This document shows positions 24,818-32,233 of a DNA stretch of 38,094 bases, piece after piece. The translations under genes were made by a program, and so were the position numbers. How positions within the stretch are numbered: position 1 is the stretch's first letter; each line of letters starts with the position of its first letter. The stretch covers positions 1-38,094 of the forward strand of contig CAIUXU010000189.1 of assembly GCA_903903205.1 (NCBI GenBank), read 5' to 3'. Origin of the DNA: an uncultured Syntrophobacterales bacterium. Its GTDB lineage: Bacteria; Desulfobacterota; Syntrophia; Syntrophales; UBA5619. The notes below the pieces were generated by a model that saw only the letters and a program-made list of their open reading frames with translations, made no database searches and was not told the DNA's origin.

Positions 24818-24994
24818 ATGGAACAAGCAGATTTGGAAAAGATCATCGCATCAATGGCGGAAAACTTGGCAGCAGTCACCAGGGTCCTTGAAGTTTTGCA
24901 AACACAGGCTCAAAACCCACATGGCCCTCCTGCGCCTGCAAGGATGACCGCTCCTATGGCGGGCAGGATACTTACATCAGAAACCGCGAAGTAA
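24818..24994 (+). CDS. Small hypothetical protein between tail-tip genes
   Basis: This 58-residue protein has TAGGAGG upstream of its ATG. It begins with an amphipathic helix (MEQADLEKIIASMAENLAAV) and ends in a Pro/Ala/Met segment. In-frame sequence upstream of 24818 is the tail of the previous gene read in another frame. It may be a small chaperone or connector for the tail-tip proteins around it. No family is recognised. Confidence 0.55.
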   Translation: MEQADLEKIIASMAENLAAVTRVLEVLQTQAQNPHGPPAPARMTAPMAGRILTSETAK

Positions 24995-25007
24995 GAAGGA
25001 GACCGAG

Positions 25008-27128
25008 TTGGCAGATCCTGTCCTGACATTTGATGAAGTAGCCGAGATCGCAGCGCATAGTTTTACCTGCATTGCGACGATGACGTCTGCGGGAGGCCAC
25101 ACGATCGCTGATTACGGGTTTCTCTATGTCGAGGGAACCACAGGCGATCCGGTCTACTCGCAGTATGTCGATAACTATGTGATAGACGGCGGCGACCCCG
25201 GCCCATCCCCGTTTGAAATGACGTTTGACTGGGAAAGGTCATCCCCGATGGATCAGGGGACATCGTACCGGGTGCGACCGTTTGTCCATTTCTCGGATGG
25301 AGATGGCGGCATTGCTTACGGGCCGACGCTCACGGTAGAAACGCCGAACGATCCCGTGGATCGATATTGGGTGGGCGGGTCGGGATACTTTGTCCAGACG
25401 GCCCACTGGTCTGATGCTTCAGGCGGGACAGGAGGGTTCTCGGTCCCGTTACGCGGGGACACGGCCCACTTCGACGAAAACTCCGGCGGCGCGACCATCC
25501 AGACATACGGCGGCGCCGCCAGGGTGGATTGTCTGCTGATTGTTGATCCAGATTGCACCCCGGTAAGCTTCTCTTTCGATGCGGCAAATTGTACACTGCA
25601 CGGCGATCTGGTTAACGTGGACCGATTCTCATGGGGAAACGCCGCCAGGTTCATCTCCAACGGGTATAATATTAGTGCTTACCAATCTCTCAGCTTATAT
25701 ACAGGTTACTCAGAATACCCTATGGGCATTTGGCTTGGCGATTCCGTTTTGTCTGTGACGCCTCGCGAGGGGACCGAATGGAGCACCTGTGAAATTTTTG
25801 TTTACCGTGGCGGGGAGCCGGACTTGACGGCCCCGGTGCTGGATACTGAAAATGCCACCCTCCGCTACGACAGCCGCAACAGTCCGCTCGACAACGCCTT
25901 GGGCCTCTACGGAGATTTTACTTTTGCATCCGTAGAGTTATTTCTTGCAGGGGATGTTAAGTGGACGGGGCTATCTCTTACCACAGAAACGCTTAGTATC
26001 GCAGGAGACGGGCGGATAGGCTTCGGCGGAACCGATACGAATGGCGATCCATACGGGACCACCGCGCTTGCGATCCTCGGACATGATGGTTTTACGGCAA
26101 CGGGAGAGACGAAGAACGGACTCGTCCTGGATAGCTGGGAAGGCGAAGTTAACGAAGTTCCGTACAAGTCCGCCCCGTGGACGCTGCATGCCGATGACGG
26201 CGCCATGTACGTCGAGAATTGCTCACTCGCCCACACGGTTGCGTCAGGTACGGCTACGTTTTGGATGGGCGGCGGCTTTACGGCAGGAGAAGGCGTTGTC
26301 GGATGGGTAGAAGACCCGCGAGGGTTGCCTCGGCTGATGATGTCGTTGACCCCCCGGGCTCCCGCTTACAACGTCTATGGCATCCCGACCGCAGAAACGC
26401 CGATGGAAGGCCATGCGCCATGGAGGCGCAACGAAGTAGATCACCCCCTGGATGCCGTGCTGCGCGGCATAGGCCCCGGATACTTCCCCGGCCTGCTTCC
26501 CCTGCGCGAGATAGAGGAAGCGGCGAGCATGGAGTTGACGGCGCGAGACCCTGCCCACAAGTGGGCGATCCCGGTCAGCCTGTCAGCAAAGAAACGGGTG
26601 TGTTACCGGTGTTATCTGATCGGCGCCGATGACGACCTGGATGATCTGGAGTTGCCCATTTCATCCTGGCAAGGCCGGGCGCGAGACGGTGAGCCGAGCT
26701 ATTTGTCGGTCGTCGTGGACAACGTCACCATTTACGGACCGCTGATCGTGGCGCGAACCAACGGAGACATTACGCTCAGAAAAGGGTACCGCTACGAGGA
26801 TGGAAGCGAGACCACGGTAGAGATGATGACCGTGGACTATGAGAGCATCCAAGTGGCCCGCGGCGGCAGAAGCGAGTCCATCACATTATCAGGCCACCGG
26901 ACGGTAGAGTCCACAAACCCGAGAGAGGTCACCGTCGAGGGGGTCAGTTACTATGCCGAGTCCGCGGACGGCAAGCGACGGGTACGGTGCAACATGGACC
27001 TGTTTCTTCGGTGCGGGGATACCTGCATTTATGGGCAGGAGACCAGTGACCAGTTCATCGTCGGCGCTATCACATATTGGGCGTCGGCAAGTCCTTTCCT
27101 GGAGTCCATGGAGGCAGTGGAAGCATGA
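25008..27128 (+). CDS. Large tail-tip or fibre protein
   Basis: This 706-residue protein starts at TTG with AAGGAG 6 bases upstream. It is strongly beta-rich. The N-terminus resembles a fibronectin-like domain (residues about 1-110). The middle (about 120-450) has irregular repeats such as HGDLVNVDRFSWGNAARF, suggesting a beta-helix or lectin-like shaft. The last ~200 residues (ITLRKGYRYEDGSET, then a long beta stretch with Cys pairs) look like an attachment domain. A role in host binding or in the baseplate is inferred from position and composition. Confidence 0.55.
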   Translation: MADPVLTFDEVAEIAAHSFTCIATMTSAGGHTIADYGFLYVEGTTGDPVYSQYVDNYVIDGGDPGPSPFEMTFDWERSSPMDQGTSYRVRPFVHFSDGDGGIAYGPTLTVETPNDPVDRYWVGGSGYFVQTAHWSDASGGTGGFSVPLRGDTAHFDENSGGATIQTYGGAARVDCLLIVDPDCTPVSFSFDAANCTLHGDLVNVDRFSWGNAARFISNGYNISAYQSLSLYTGYSEYPMGIWLGDSVLSVTPREGTEWSTCEIFVYRGGEPDLTAPVLDTENATLRYDSRNSPLDNALGLYGDFTFASVELFLAGDVKWTGLSLTTETLSIAGDGRIGFGGTDTNGDPYGTTALAILGHDGFTATGETKNGLVLDSWEGEVNEVPYKSAPWTLHADDGAMYVENCSLAHTVASGTATFWMGGGFTAGEGVVGWVEDPRGLPRLMMSLTPRAPAYNVYGIPTAETPMEGHAPWRRNEVDHPLDAVLRGIGPGYFPGLLPLREIEEAASMELTARDPAHKWAIPVSLSAKKRVCYRCYLIGADDDLDDLELPISSWQGRARDGEPSYLSVVVDNVTIYGPLIVARTNGDITLRKGYRYEDGSETTVEMMTVDYESIQVARGGRSESITLSGHRTVESTNPREVTVEGVSYYAESADGKRRVRCNMDLFLRCGDTCIYGQETSDQFIVGAITYWASASPFLESMEAVEA

Positions 27129-27162
27129 AAAAGCCATTAATTAAATCATAAGGAGGAACACC

Positions 27163-29097
27163 ATGCCAAAAATGAGTAAATACCCAGCGGTTACGGCCCC
27201 CGCGGAGTCGGACGTTTTTGTGGTCGACCAGGGCGGGGTTACAAAGAAGATCACGTACGCGCAGATCAGGACGGGCGTCGCCATGAACAACGGCATCAAC
27301 CGGATCGGCGTTCCCGGTGAGTGTGGATTCGGTGTCGGGATCTGTCCAGAGACAAACCTGCCGCCTGGGATGACGCCGATGTTCGGCTGCTACCAGCTCG
27401 GCCATGTGAATTATGGAAATTATACGTTTTCCGACGGTTCGATCATGGTCTATGTGCCGAAATTCTTCTATCGGCTGCACTCCTGGGCCACGTCCGCCGC
27501 AAAACAGTTCACCGCCGCCAAATCGGGTGCAGGCGGCCCGACACAGATTGATCTGCCGGCGCATGGTCTGATCAATGGCGACAAAATTTATATCTTTAAT
27601 GTCGCGGGGACTGGCTGGACCGTCCTGAATGGCCTGGTCCATACCATCACGGTAGCGGCAGACCCGAATTCGTTCACGATCCCGATTGATTCCAGCGGGT
27701 ATGCCGGAGCGACAGCGTCCACAGGCGAGTGCTGCCGGGGGTTCGGCGCGGATTTCGACTTCAATAAAAACCTGCTCACACACAACAAAAACTCCATCGC
27801 CATTCGCGGAACGGAAACCTTTGCCAACGAGGCTGCGGCGAACGTGGGCGGCTATGCCATGCACCGGGCCTTTTGGGATGGCGGCGTCTCGCAACCCGGT
27901 TTCTTTTTCGACAAGTACAAATGTAGCAAGAATGCCCTCGGGTCGGGGTTTGTCGCCTCCTCGCTTCCAAACGGCAAACCGCTGAGCATGTCTGCCGCAC
28001 ACAATCCTTTCACAGATCTGACGGGCGGCGCAAATTACTACTACTCCACAATCGATCTCGCCCATCGCCGTGATGGCGTCAACGGAAACGTCAACGCCAA
28101 TTCGATTTTCCATGAGCGGTCTCAGTTCCAGGGCGCGGCGCTGGCGATGCTTGCCATGGCTCATGGGCAGTATTCGCAAAACGATACCTGGTGCGCCTGG
28201 TACTCTGCTACAACAAACTTCCCAAAGGGCTGCAACAGTGCCGCTCTCGGAGACACGGACGATACGTTGGTCAAATATGCAAGTGATGGTTACAGCAACT
28301 GTGGACGTACCGGGTCAGGTGTGGCTTTCGCCAAGACGACTCACAACGGCCAAGCGTGCGGGATCGCAGACCTGAATGGTTTGATGTATGAGCCGAGCAT
28401 CGGGATAACCTGCATTGCTTCCACGCTGACGATCACGGGTGTCAGCGCCGCCAACCCATGCGAAATTACAACCTCAGCGAATCACGGGCTGACGACGGGA
28501 GATTTTGTCCAGGTTCTCGCAATCGCTGCGGGAACGCTTGCAACCGCCGTTAATAACGACATGTGGAGCGTTTCCACCACTGCCGATCCGAAGAAATTCA
28601 CCATAGTCCTTGACTCAAGTGCGTTAAGCGCATGGGCGTCGGGCGGGACAGCTACCAAAGGGATTTTTTACGCGGCCAAGAAGGCGACCGCCATGAAGTC
28701 GTTCACAGGCGGCAACACGATAGCTACCGATCACTGTGGCGCCACAGGTGTGGCGGCGATGATGGACATTTTTGCCCCTCCGTTCAAATCGGGGTTTGGG
28801 TTTGGGATGCGGTTCGGTTCCGGCGTCAACCAAGTTCTTTCTGAGGCGCTTTCTGGCGCGGGATGGAATCTGACAGGGCTTGGCTTTCCTGTCAATGGCG
28901 CTGCCGTGGATGCTACCGGGACAAACCTGTTCGGTAAGGATTCTTTTTATCAGTATATCCAGAACGAGATGTTTCTGTTCGCGTGCTACAGTTGGAGCAA
29001 CTACTCGGCTGCGGGGGTTTGGTACGCCAATTTCTACAGTTCGCGGGGCAGCTCCGGCGACTATGTGGGTTTGCGGGTGGCCTGTTACCCCATTTAG
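27163..29097 (+). CDS. Receptor-binding candidate with C-type-lectin/FGE fold and two inserted FCCH-like domains
   Basis: This 644-residue protein has an FGE-sulfatase/C-type-lectin pattern: CAWYSATTNFPKGC, ACGIADLNGLMYEP (about 398-411) and the end GLRVACYPI. The same fold serves as receptor-binding target protein in diversity-generating retroelement (DGR) systems. Two copies of an E1-FCCH-like beta domain are inserted (residues about 124-188 and 413-500), with IDLPAHGLINGDKIYI and ITTSANHGLTTGDFVQVL as matching starts. AAGGAGGAAC precedes the ATG. The C-terminal ~40 residues (SNYSAAGVWYANFYSSRGSS) look like a variable-region sequence, but no retron or template repeat is visible. It likely contacts the host receptor. 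Confidence 0.7.
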   Translation: MPKMSKYPAVTAPAESDVFVVDQGGVTKKITYAQIRTGVAMNNGINRIGVPGECGFGVGICPETNLPPGMTPMFGCYQLGHVNYGNYTFSDGSIMVYVPKFFYRLHSWATSAAKQFTAAKSGAGGPTQIDLPAHGLINGDKIYIFNVAGTGWTVLNGLVHTITVAADPNSFTIPIDSSGYAGATASTGECCRGFGADFDFNKNLLTHNKNSIAIRGTETFANEAAANVGGYAMHRAFWDGGVSQPGFFFDKYKCSKNALGSGFVASSLPNGKPLSMSAAHNPFTDLTGGANYYYSTIDLAHRRDGVNGNVNANSIFHERSQFQGAALAMLAMAHGQYSQNDTWCAWYSATTNFPKGCNSAALGDTDDTLVKYASDGYSNCGRTGSGVAFAKTTHNGQACGIADLNGLMYEPSIGITCIASTLTITGVSAANPCEITTSANHGLTTGDFVQVLAIAAGTLATAVNNDMWSVSTTADPKKFTIVLDSSALSAWASGGTATKGIFYAAKKATAMKSFTGGNTIATDHCGATGVAAMMDIFAPPFKSGFGFGMRFGSGVNQVLSEALSGAGWNLTGLGFPVNGAAVDATGTNLFGKDSFYQYIQNEMFLFACYSWSNYSAAGVWYANFYSSRGSSGDYVGLRVACYPI

Positions 29098-29158
29098 CCT
29101 AAGCGATAGCGATTTCTTGGAGAAAAGTTGATGGGAATCTTGAAGGAGGGGATTGAAA

Positions 29159-29572
29159 ATGGCCAGAATCTGCAAGTACCGGAAGTTTACCGACGCTGTA
29201 ACGACACACTGCCTGCTTGAACCGGACTATGGGCGGGAGGGCAGTGAGGAGAGAATCACGGAACTGTGTACCATCGACGGCGATACCTATGTCAGCGTGC
29301 CAGACAGCATCATCCTGCCGCCGCAGCCGGAACAGATCACGGTGGAGGAGGTCACGTTGACCGACGACCTGGCTGCCGCAATCAAGGCTGCCTCCCCCCA
29401 CGTCGCCCTGATCAACCAGCGCGTCGTGGATCGTATCCGAGAGCGATACTCCGTCAACGACGAGATCAAGATGCTCCGGATCGGCCCGAGTACAGAAACC
29501 GGAGCATATAACGATTGGGTCGAGGAGTGCCGGACGTGGGGCAGGGTGGAGAAGGAAGGATTGGGACTGTAA
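29159..29572 (+). CDS. Tail-end hypothetical protein with C-terminal RVVDRIRERY domain
   Basis: This 137-residue protein follows the receptor-binding candidate and has AAGGAGGGG before its ATG. The first ~65 residues are a small beta domain with a Cys pair. The C-terminal ~70 residues repeat the domain of the gene at 16181 (INQRVVDRIRERYSVNDEI, then WVEECRTWGRVEKEGLGL). It may be an accessory or chaperone for the receptor-binding protein. It is the last gene of the tail operon, followed by a hairpin. Confidence 0.6.
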   Translation: MARICKYRKFTDAVTTHCLLEPDYGREGSEERITELCTIDGDTYVSVPDSIILPPQPEQITVEEVTLTDDLAAAIKAASPHVALINQRVVDRIRERYSVNDEIKMLRIGPSTETGAYNDWVEECRTWGRVEKEGLGL

Positions 29573-29585
29573 ATACCCGTAAATA

Positions 29586-29623
29586 CCCACAACAAGGCTT
29601 CCTGGTGGAAGTCTTGTTGTGGG
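29586..29623 (+). terminator. Hairpin at the end of the late operon
   Basis: An 11-bp stem (CCCACAACAAG / CTTGTTGTGGG) with an inner 5-bp stem CTTCC/GGAAG forms one strong hairpin. No long T-run follows on either strand, so it is probably a processing or partial terminator signal closing the late transcript. Confidence 0.55.
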
Positions 29624-29651
29624 ATTAACAGTCCGGCAAGGATTCTCCCGC

Positions 29652-29671
29652 TGTAGTCACTTCGTAGTCAC
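29652..29671. promoter_or_regulatory. Candidate integrase arm-type sites, pair 1
   Basis: TGTAGTCAC (29652-29660) and CGTAGTCAC (29663-29671) are direct repeats 11 bp apart, about 140 bp from the attP core. Paired direct repeats at helical spacing are typical of integrase N-terminal domain binding. The half-consensus TGTAGYSAC also fits pair 2. Confidence 0.5.
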
Positions 29672-29748
29672 CGATCTATTAGGAGCCTGCGGGAGTATGT
29701 CGCTATCAGGGATCATGAGGATCGGGCGAGGATGGAGAGAGGGAAAAT

Positions 29749-29767
29749 GTAGCGACTTGTAGCGACC
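29749..29767. promoter_or_regulatory. Candidate integrase arm-type sites, pair 2
   Basis: Two exact copies of TGTAGCGAC (29749-29757 and 29759-29767) are direct repeats 10 bp apart, beside the attP core. They share the TGTAG..AC pattern with pair 1 at 29652-29671. Confidence 0.55.
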
Positions 29768-29798
29768 AAAGAAAAAGGGCCTCCTTGGGAAACCCTTT
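29768..29798 (-). terminator. Terminator following the tRNA-Lys 3' half
   Basis: Read on the - strand, just after the CCA end of the tRNA fragment, AAAGGG pairs with CCCTTT over a short spacer. It is followed by TTCTTT, a small Rho-independent-type signal. It would terminate the host tRNA transcript after prophage integration. Confidence 0.5.
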
Positions 29799-29802
29799 GT
29801 GG

Positions 29803-29850
29803 TGGTGGGTCGTGCGGGAATCGGACCCGCGACCAACGGATTAAAAGTCC
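29803..29850 (-). other. attP core: 3' half of a tRNA-Lys (UUU) gene
   Basis: Read on the - strand, this is a tRNA fragment from the anticodon stem-loop (GGACTTTTAATCC, anticodon TTT) through the variable and T arms (GGTCGCGGGTCCGATTCCCG) to the 3' end CACGACCCACCA. It closely resembles the 3' half of bacterial tRNA-Lys. The 5' half is absent, so this is not a tRNA gene. It lies 18 bases from the integrase stop. Integration into host tRNA-Lys would rebuild an intact gene from host 5' and phage 3' halves. Confidence 0.85.
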
Positions 29851-29868
29851 AGTCTTATATTCCTAATA

Positions 29869-31020
29869 TTAAATAGTTCCACGTTTTTCGGTAGAGTCAG
29901 ACCCGGGAACCCGCGTCAATGCTGGGTTTGTGTAGAGACCGCCGTCCGTAATTAATTGTTGAGCGCGCCTTAAATCTCCCATCGAGACGTGCGAATACCA
30001 CTGTGTCGTGGAAATCTGAGAGTGGCCGAGGAACTTTTGGATGATAGAAACATTAACGTCGGAGCCCATCAAATGTGAGGCGATACTGTGCCTGAAAAGG
30101 TGTGGCGTCACTTTCTTGGTCACGCCTGCCCGCTTGCATGTTCGAGCAATCGCCGCCCTTACATCCCCTACTGGAGCCCCTGAGCGCTTCAACGCGAACA
30201 GATAAGCGCCAGCCTCCATCGGCCACAGCTCAACCAGATCCTTGACCGCCTCCACTACCTGCTCACTCAGCGGCAGTGTCTTCTCACTCCCGCCCTTCTG
30301 CCGTACCCGTACCGTGCGACTTGCAAAATCGAAATCCTCCACACGAAGCAAGCGAACCTCATTCACCCTGAACCCGAGCGCATAAAGGCAAAGGAAAAAT
30401 GCCCGGTAGAATGGTTCGCGCTCCGCAGCCTGCATGATCGCGGCGACCTCTGCCGCCGAAAGGATGGTCGGCAGCGGTCGCTTGCTGGGCAGTTTTTCGT
30501 AGTCGATTCGCGCGATATCTATTTTCTTTTCTCGCCGCAGGTATTTCAGAAACCCACCAAAATAGTCCAGTTCTTTATTAATTGTACGGTTTTTTACCGT
30601 TTCCATCCCCGTCCTGGCTTGCTGATATATAGTCATGTGTTCAGCGGATATATCCCGGACCTGATAACTGCCCAGGATCTTCTGAAATGTCTTTTCCCAT
30701 GACAACGATACATCCTTGTAACTGGTAGGCGCACGGTGGAGTTTATACCACGACAGATAATCCGGAAACAGGTCCGCAACCGTCGCACCGTGCATATCTA
30801 CCGCCATCGTAGATTTTCGGGCCTTAAATGTTGCCTCTGCCTTTTTTGCCGCCTCCGGGCTGATCCCCTCGGGCAGCGTGAAAAGCTTGCGCCCTCCGGC
30901 TCTGCCGCTTGGCCAGTAGTCGATGCCATAACGCATGGCGGTAGAACCGCAGGCCGGGCAAGTGGTCGCTTGCTGAGGGACACGATGTCGGCATTTCGCG
31001 CATTTGGTGGTTAAGGCCAT
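29869..31020 (-). CDS. int: Tyrosine-recombinase integrase
   Basis: This 383-residue recombinase is of normal length for phage integrases. The N-terminus has a zinc ribbon (CAKC, then CPACG at about residues 8-25), an arm-binding-type extra, then a SAM-like core-binding domain. Catalytic residues are visible in order: Arg in GFRVNEVRLL, Lys in QKGGSEKTLPL, HxxR in HLFRHS, His in GHSQ, and the nucleophile Tyr in TTQWYSHV. It cuts and joins attP to the host tRNA-Lys. Its 3' end adjoins the attP, and it follows the PAS gene by 30 bases on the same strand, so it is probably co-transcribed with the repressor. Confidence 0.93.
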   Translation of the reverse strand: MALTTKCAKCRHRVPQQATTCPACGSTAMRYGIDYWPSGRAGGRKLFTLPEGISPEAAKKAEATFKARKSTMAVDMHGATVADLFPDYLSWYKLHRAPTSYKDVSLSWEKTFQKILGSYQVRDISAEHMTIYQQARTGMETVKNRTINKELDYFGGFLKYLRREKKIDIARIDYEKLPSKRPLPTILSAAEVAAIMQAAEREPFYRAFFLCLYALGFRVNEVRLLRVEDFDFASRTVRVRQKGGSEKTLPLSEQVVEAVKDLVELWPMEAGAYLFALKRSGAPVGDVRAAIARTCKRAGVTKKVTPHLFRHSIASHLMGSDVNVSIIQKFLGHSQISTTQWYSHVSMGDLRRAQQLITDGGLYTNPALTRVPGSDSTEKRGTI

Positions 31021-31050
31021 AGTTTCAAAGTCCAGGCAATTAATTAAACG

Positions 31051-31770
31051 TTAAATAATAACCGTGTCTGCCGGTAATGTGGCATAATGCTTGCAGTGTG
31101 TGTGTGTGTGTGTGTGTGCATTCATCTCCTGGGTGAGCTGTTCGTATTTTTCCGCGTCAACCATTTGTTCTAGCGCGGCTTTCGCTCGCACGAGCGACCA
31201 TTCGGCATCCGCTAAAAGAGATAGGGTCTCCCTTATTTCCGTGTCGTCTGCCGATCGGTCGCGGAAAAACGCGATAAATACGCCACCCACCATATACAGA
31301 TCCGTGTAATACTGGATGACGCACTCCACGGCCAAATTTTTGCCGTTGCTTCTCCGGTGGACGTTTATAAATCGCCCCTGCCCCGTGTTGCGAATCCGGG
31401 CGAAATCAGTTTGGAGCAGCACCTCGAACGTGCGTAGCGGTCGGCCGATAACAGCGGCCCGATCATACCCGCTCATGATTAGATAGGCGGGGTTGCACTC
31501 AATGACATTTCCGTCCAGATCGATCTCCATATATCCGTCCGCGCAGCGGAACAGGATTGCAGCCCGCACGGCTGCCAGATTGGCCGTGATCTGGTTCCCG
31601 ATGGCCATGTCTCGATATGGCTTGAAATCAACGAGTTTCCCCGTTTTGAACATCCCCACGCCTGTTCTGCTGTAAAATTGCCCCGTCCCATTCACCATGC
31701 CGTGGGGTCCATAGTGGATGGGGTACAGATCGAAATCGCGTCCAGATTCTGGAGCTGGTGTTGATATCAC
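31051..31770 (-). CDS. PAS-domain sensor-like protein, GTG start
   Basis: This 239-residue protein has one PAS domain (about 75-170): DGYMEIDLDGNVIECNPAYL, IGRPLRTFEVLL, FINVHRRSNG, and VGGVFIAFFRDRS. There is no HTH, kinase, GGDEF or EAL domain. Residues 1-70 are unassigned; 175-212 look like a helical linker. The tail HTHTHTHCKH comes from a GT microsatellite. I chose the GTG at 31770 because it overlaps the repressor stop (GTGA), so the two are coupled; in-frame codons upstream would overlap the repressor heavily. It is an unusual gene between repressor and integrase and may signal cell state to the lysogeny switch. Confidence 0.7.
   Translation of the reverse strand: MISTPAPESGRDFDLYPIHYGPHGMVNGTGQFYSRTGVGMFKTGKLVDFKPYRDMAIGNQITANLAAVRAAILFRCADGYMEIDLDGNVIECNPAYLIMSGYDRAAVIGRPLRTFEVLLQTDFARIRNTGQGRFINVHRRSNGKNLAVECVIQYYTDLYMVGGVFIAFFRDRSADDTEIRETLSLLADAEWSLVRAKAALEQMVDAEKYEQLTQEMNAHTHTHTHCKHYATLPADTVII
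31096..31118. repeat. (GT)11 microsatellite in the end of the PAS gene
   Basis: Twenty-three bases of alternating GT lie within the last codons of the PAS gene. On the coding strand they give alternating His-Thr. Because the unit is 2 bases, slippage changes the frame of the last ~20 residues. Confidence 0.95.
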
Positions 31771-32177
31771 ATCGAGACGCGGTGTTGTTCCTGCGATTCG
31801 TTGACCTCGGACACCACGATCGGCCTGGGAAGTGCCGAAAGCCGTGCGTTTTCTTTCTCTAAAAGTGCGATGGTTTTTGCTTGCGATTCTATTGTGTCCT
31901 CTTGTGAGGCACATATCTTTTTGTACATCACCAATTCGTCGTCCCTCCGTTCGGTAATTTTTCCGAACCGCTGAGCTTCGGCGGGTTCGTCATACAACAT
32001 CGTGATGGGAATATGAAAATAATCGGCAACCTTTTTTCGAGTCTCGTAAGTGAAGTTTTTTTTTGAATATAAAATATCCTGGATTCCGCCCTGGCTGATA
32101 CCTATTTTCTTCGCCAGGCCCATCTGCGTAAGCCCTTTGCTCAATTCATTTTTTACGAGTTCAACCATTTTTTCCAT
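31767..32177 (-). CDS. XRE-family repressor (CI-like) with C-terminal coiled coil
   Basis: This 136-residue protein has an N-terminal helix-turn-helix (residues about 17-37, TQMGLAKKIGISQGGIQDIL) with the XRE pattern to FHIPITML near 60. The C-terminal half is a Glu/Lys/Gln-rich helix (QEDTIESQAKTIALLEKENA) that should dimerise it. The S24/LexA-like self-cleavage domain of lambda CI is absent, so RecA-triggered self-cleavage is not expected. ATG 32177 is preferred over GTG 32192 because it lies 6 bases after the TATAGA box. It represses the divergent early promoter and probably activates or controls its own transcription. It is coupled to the PAS gene by a GTGA overlap. Confidence 0.8.
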   Translation of the reverse strand: MEKMVELVKNELSKGLTQMGLAKKIGISQGGIQDILYSKKNFTYETRKKVADYFHIPITMLYDEPAEAQRFGKITERRDDELVMYKKICASQEDTIESQAKTIALLEKENARLSALPRPIVVSEVNESQEQHRVSM

Positions 32178-32183
32178 GATTCT

Positions 32184-32211
32184 TCTATACACCGTAATAT
32201 TTTTCTTGCAA
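32184..32211 (-). promoter_or_regulatory. Candidate repressor promoter (PRM-like), leaderless
   Basis: On the - strand, TTGCAA (-35), a 16-base spacer and TATAGA (-10, 32184-32189) precede the repressor ATG by 6 bases. Transcription would start at the A of the ATG, giving a leaderless mRNA, as lambda cI does from PRM. Confidence 0.55.
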
Positions 32212-32233
32212 TTTAAAATTTCTGCGGTATTAT
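32206..32233 (+). promoter_or_regulatory. Candidate early promoter (PR-like)
   Basis: TTGCAA (32206-32211), a 16-base spacer and TATTAT (32228-32233) form a good sigma-70 promoter for the Cro-like gene at 32265. The TTGCAA box is palindromic and is shared with the - strand promoter. Inverted half-sites ACCGTA (32191-32196) and TGCGGT (32223-32228) flank it nearly symmetrically and could be operators. Confidence 0.6.

Noticed and set aside
27070..28179. Antisense open frame of 369 codons over the receptor-binding candidate
   Set aside because: No protein-like domain seen; the + strand gene has clear lectin-fold motifs and a strong ribosome binding site.
27163..29160. A full DGR locus
   Set aside because: No reverse transcriptase, accessory Avd gene or template repeat was found in the window; only the target-like fold is present.
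29803..29850. A complete tRNA-Lys gene
   Set aside because: Only the 3' half is present. There is no acceptor 5' strand or D arm next to it, so it is an attachment core.
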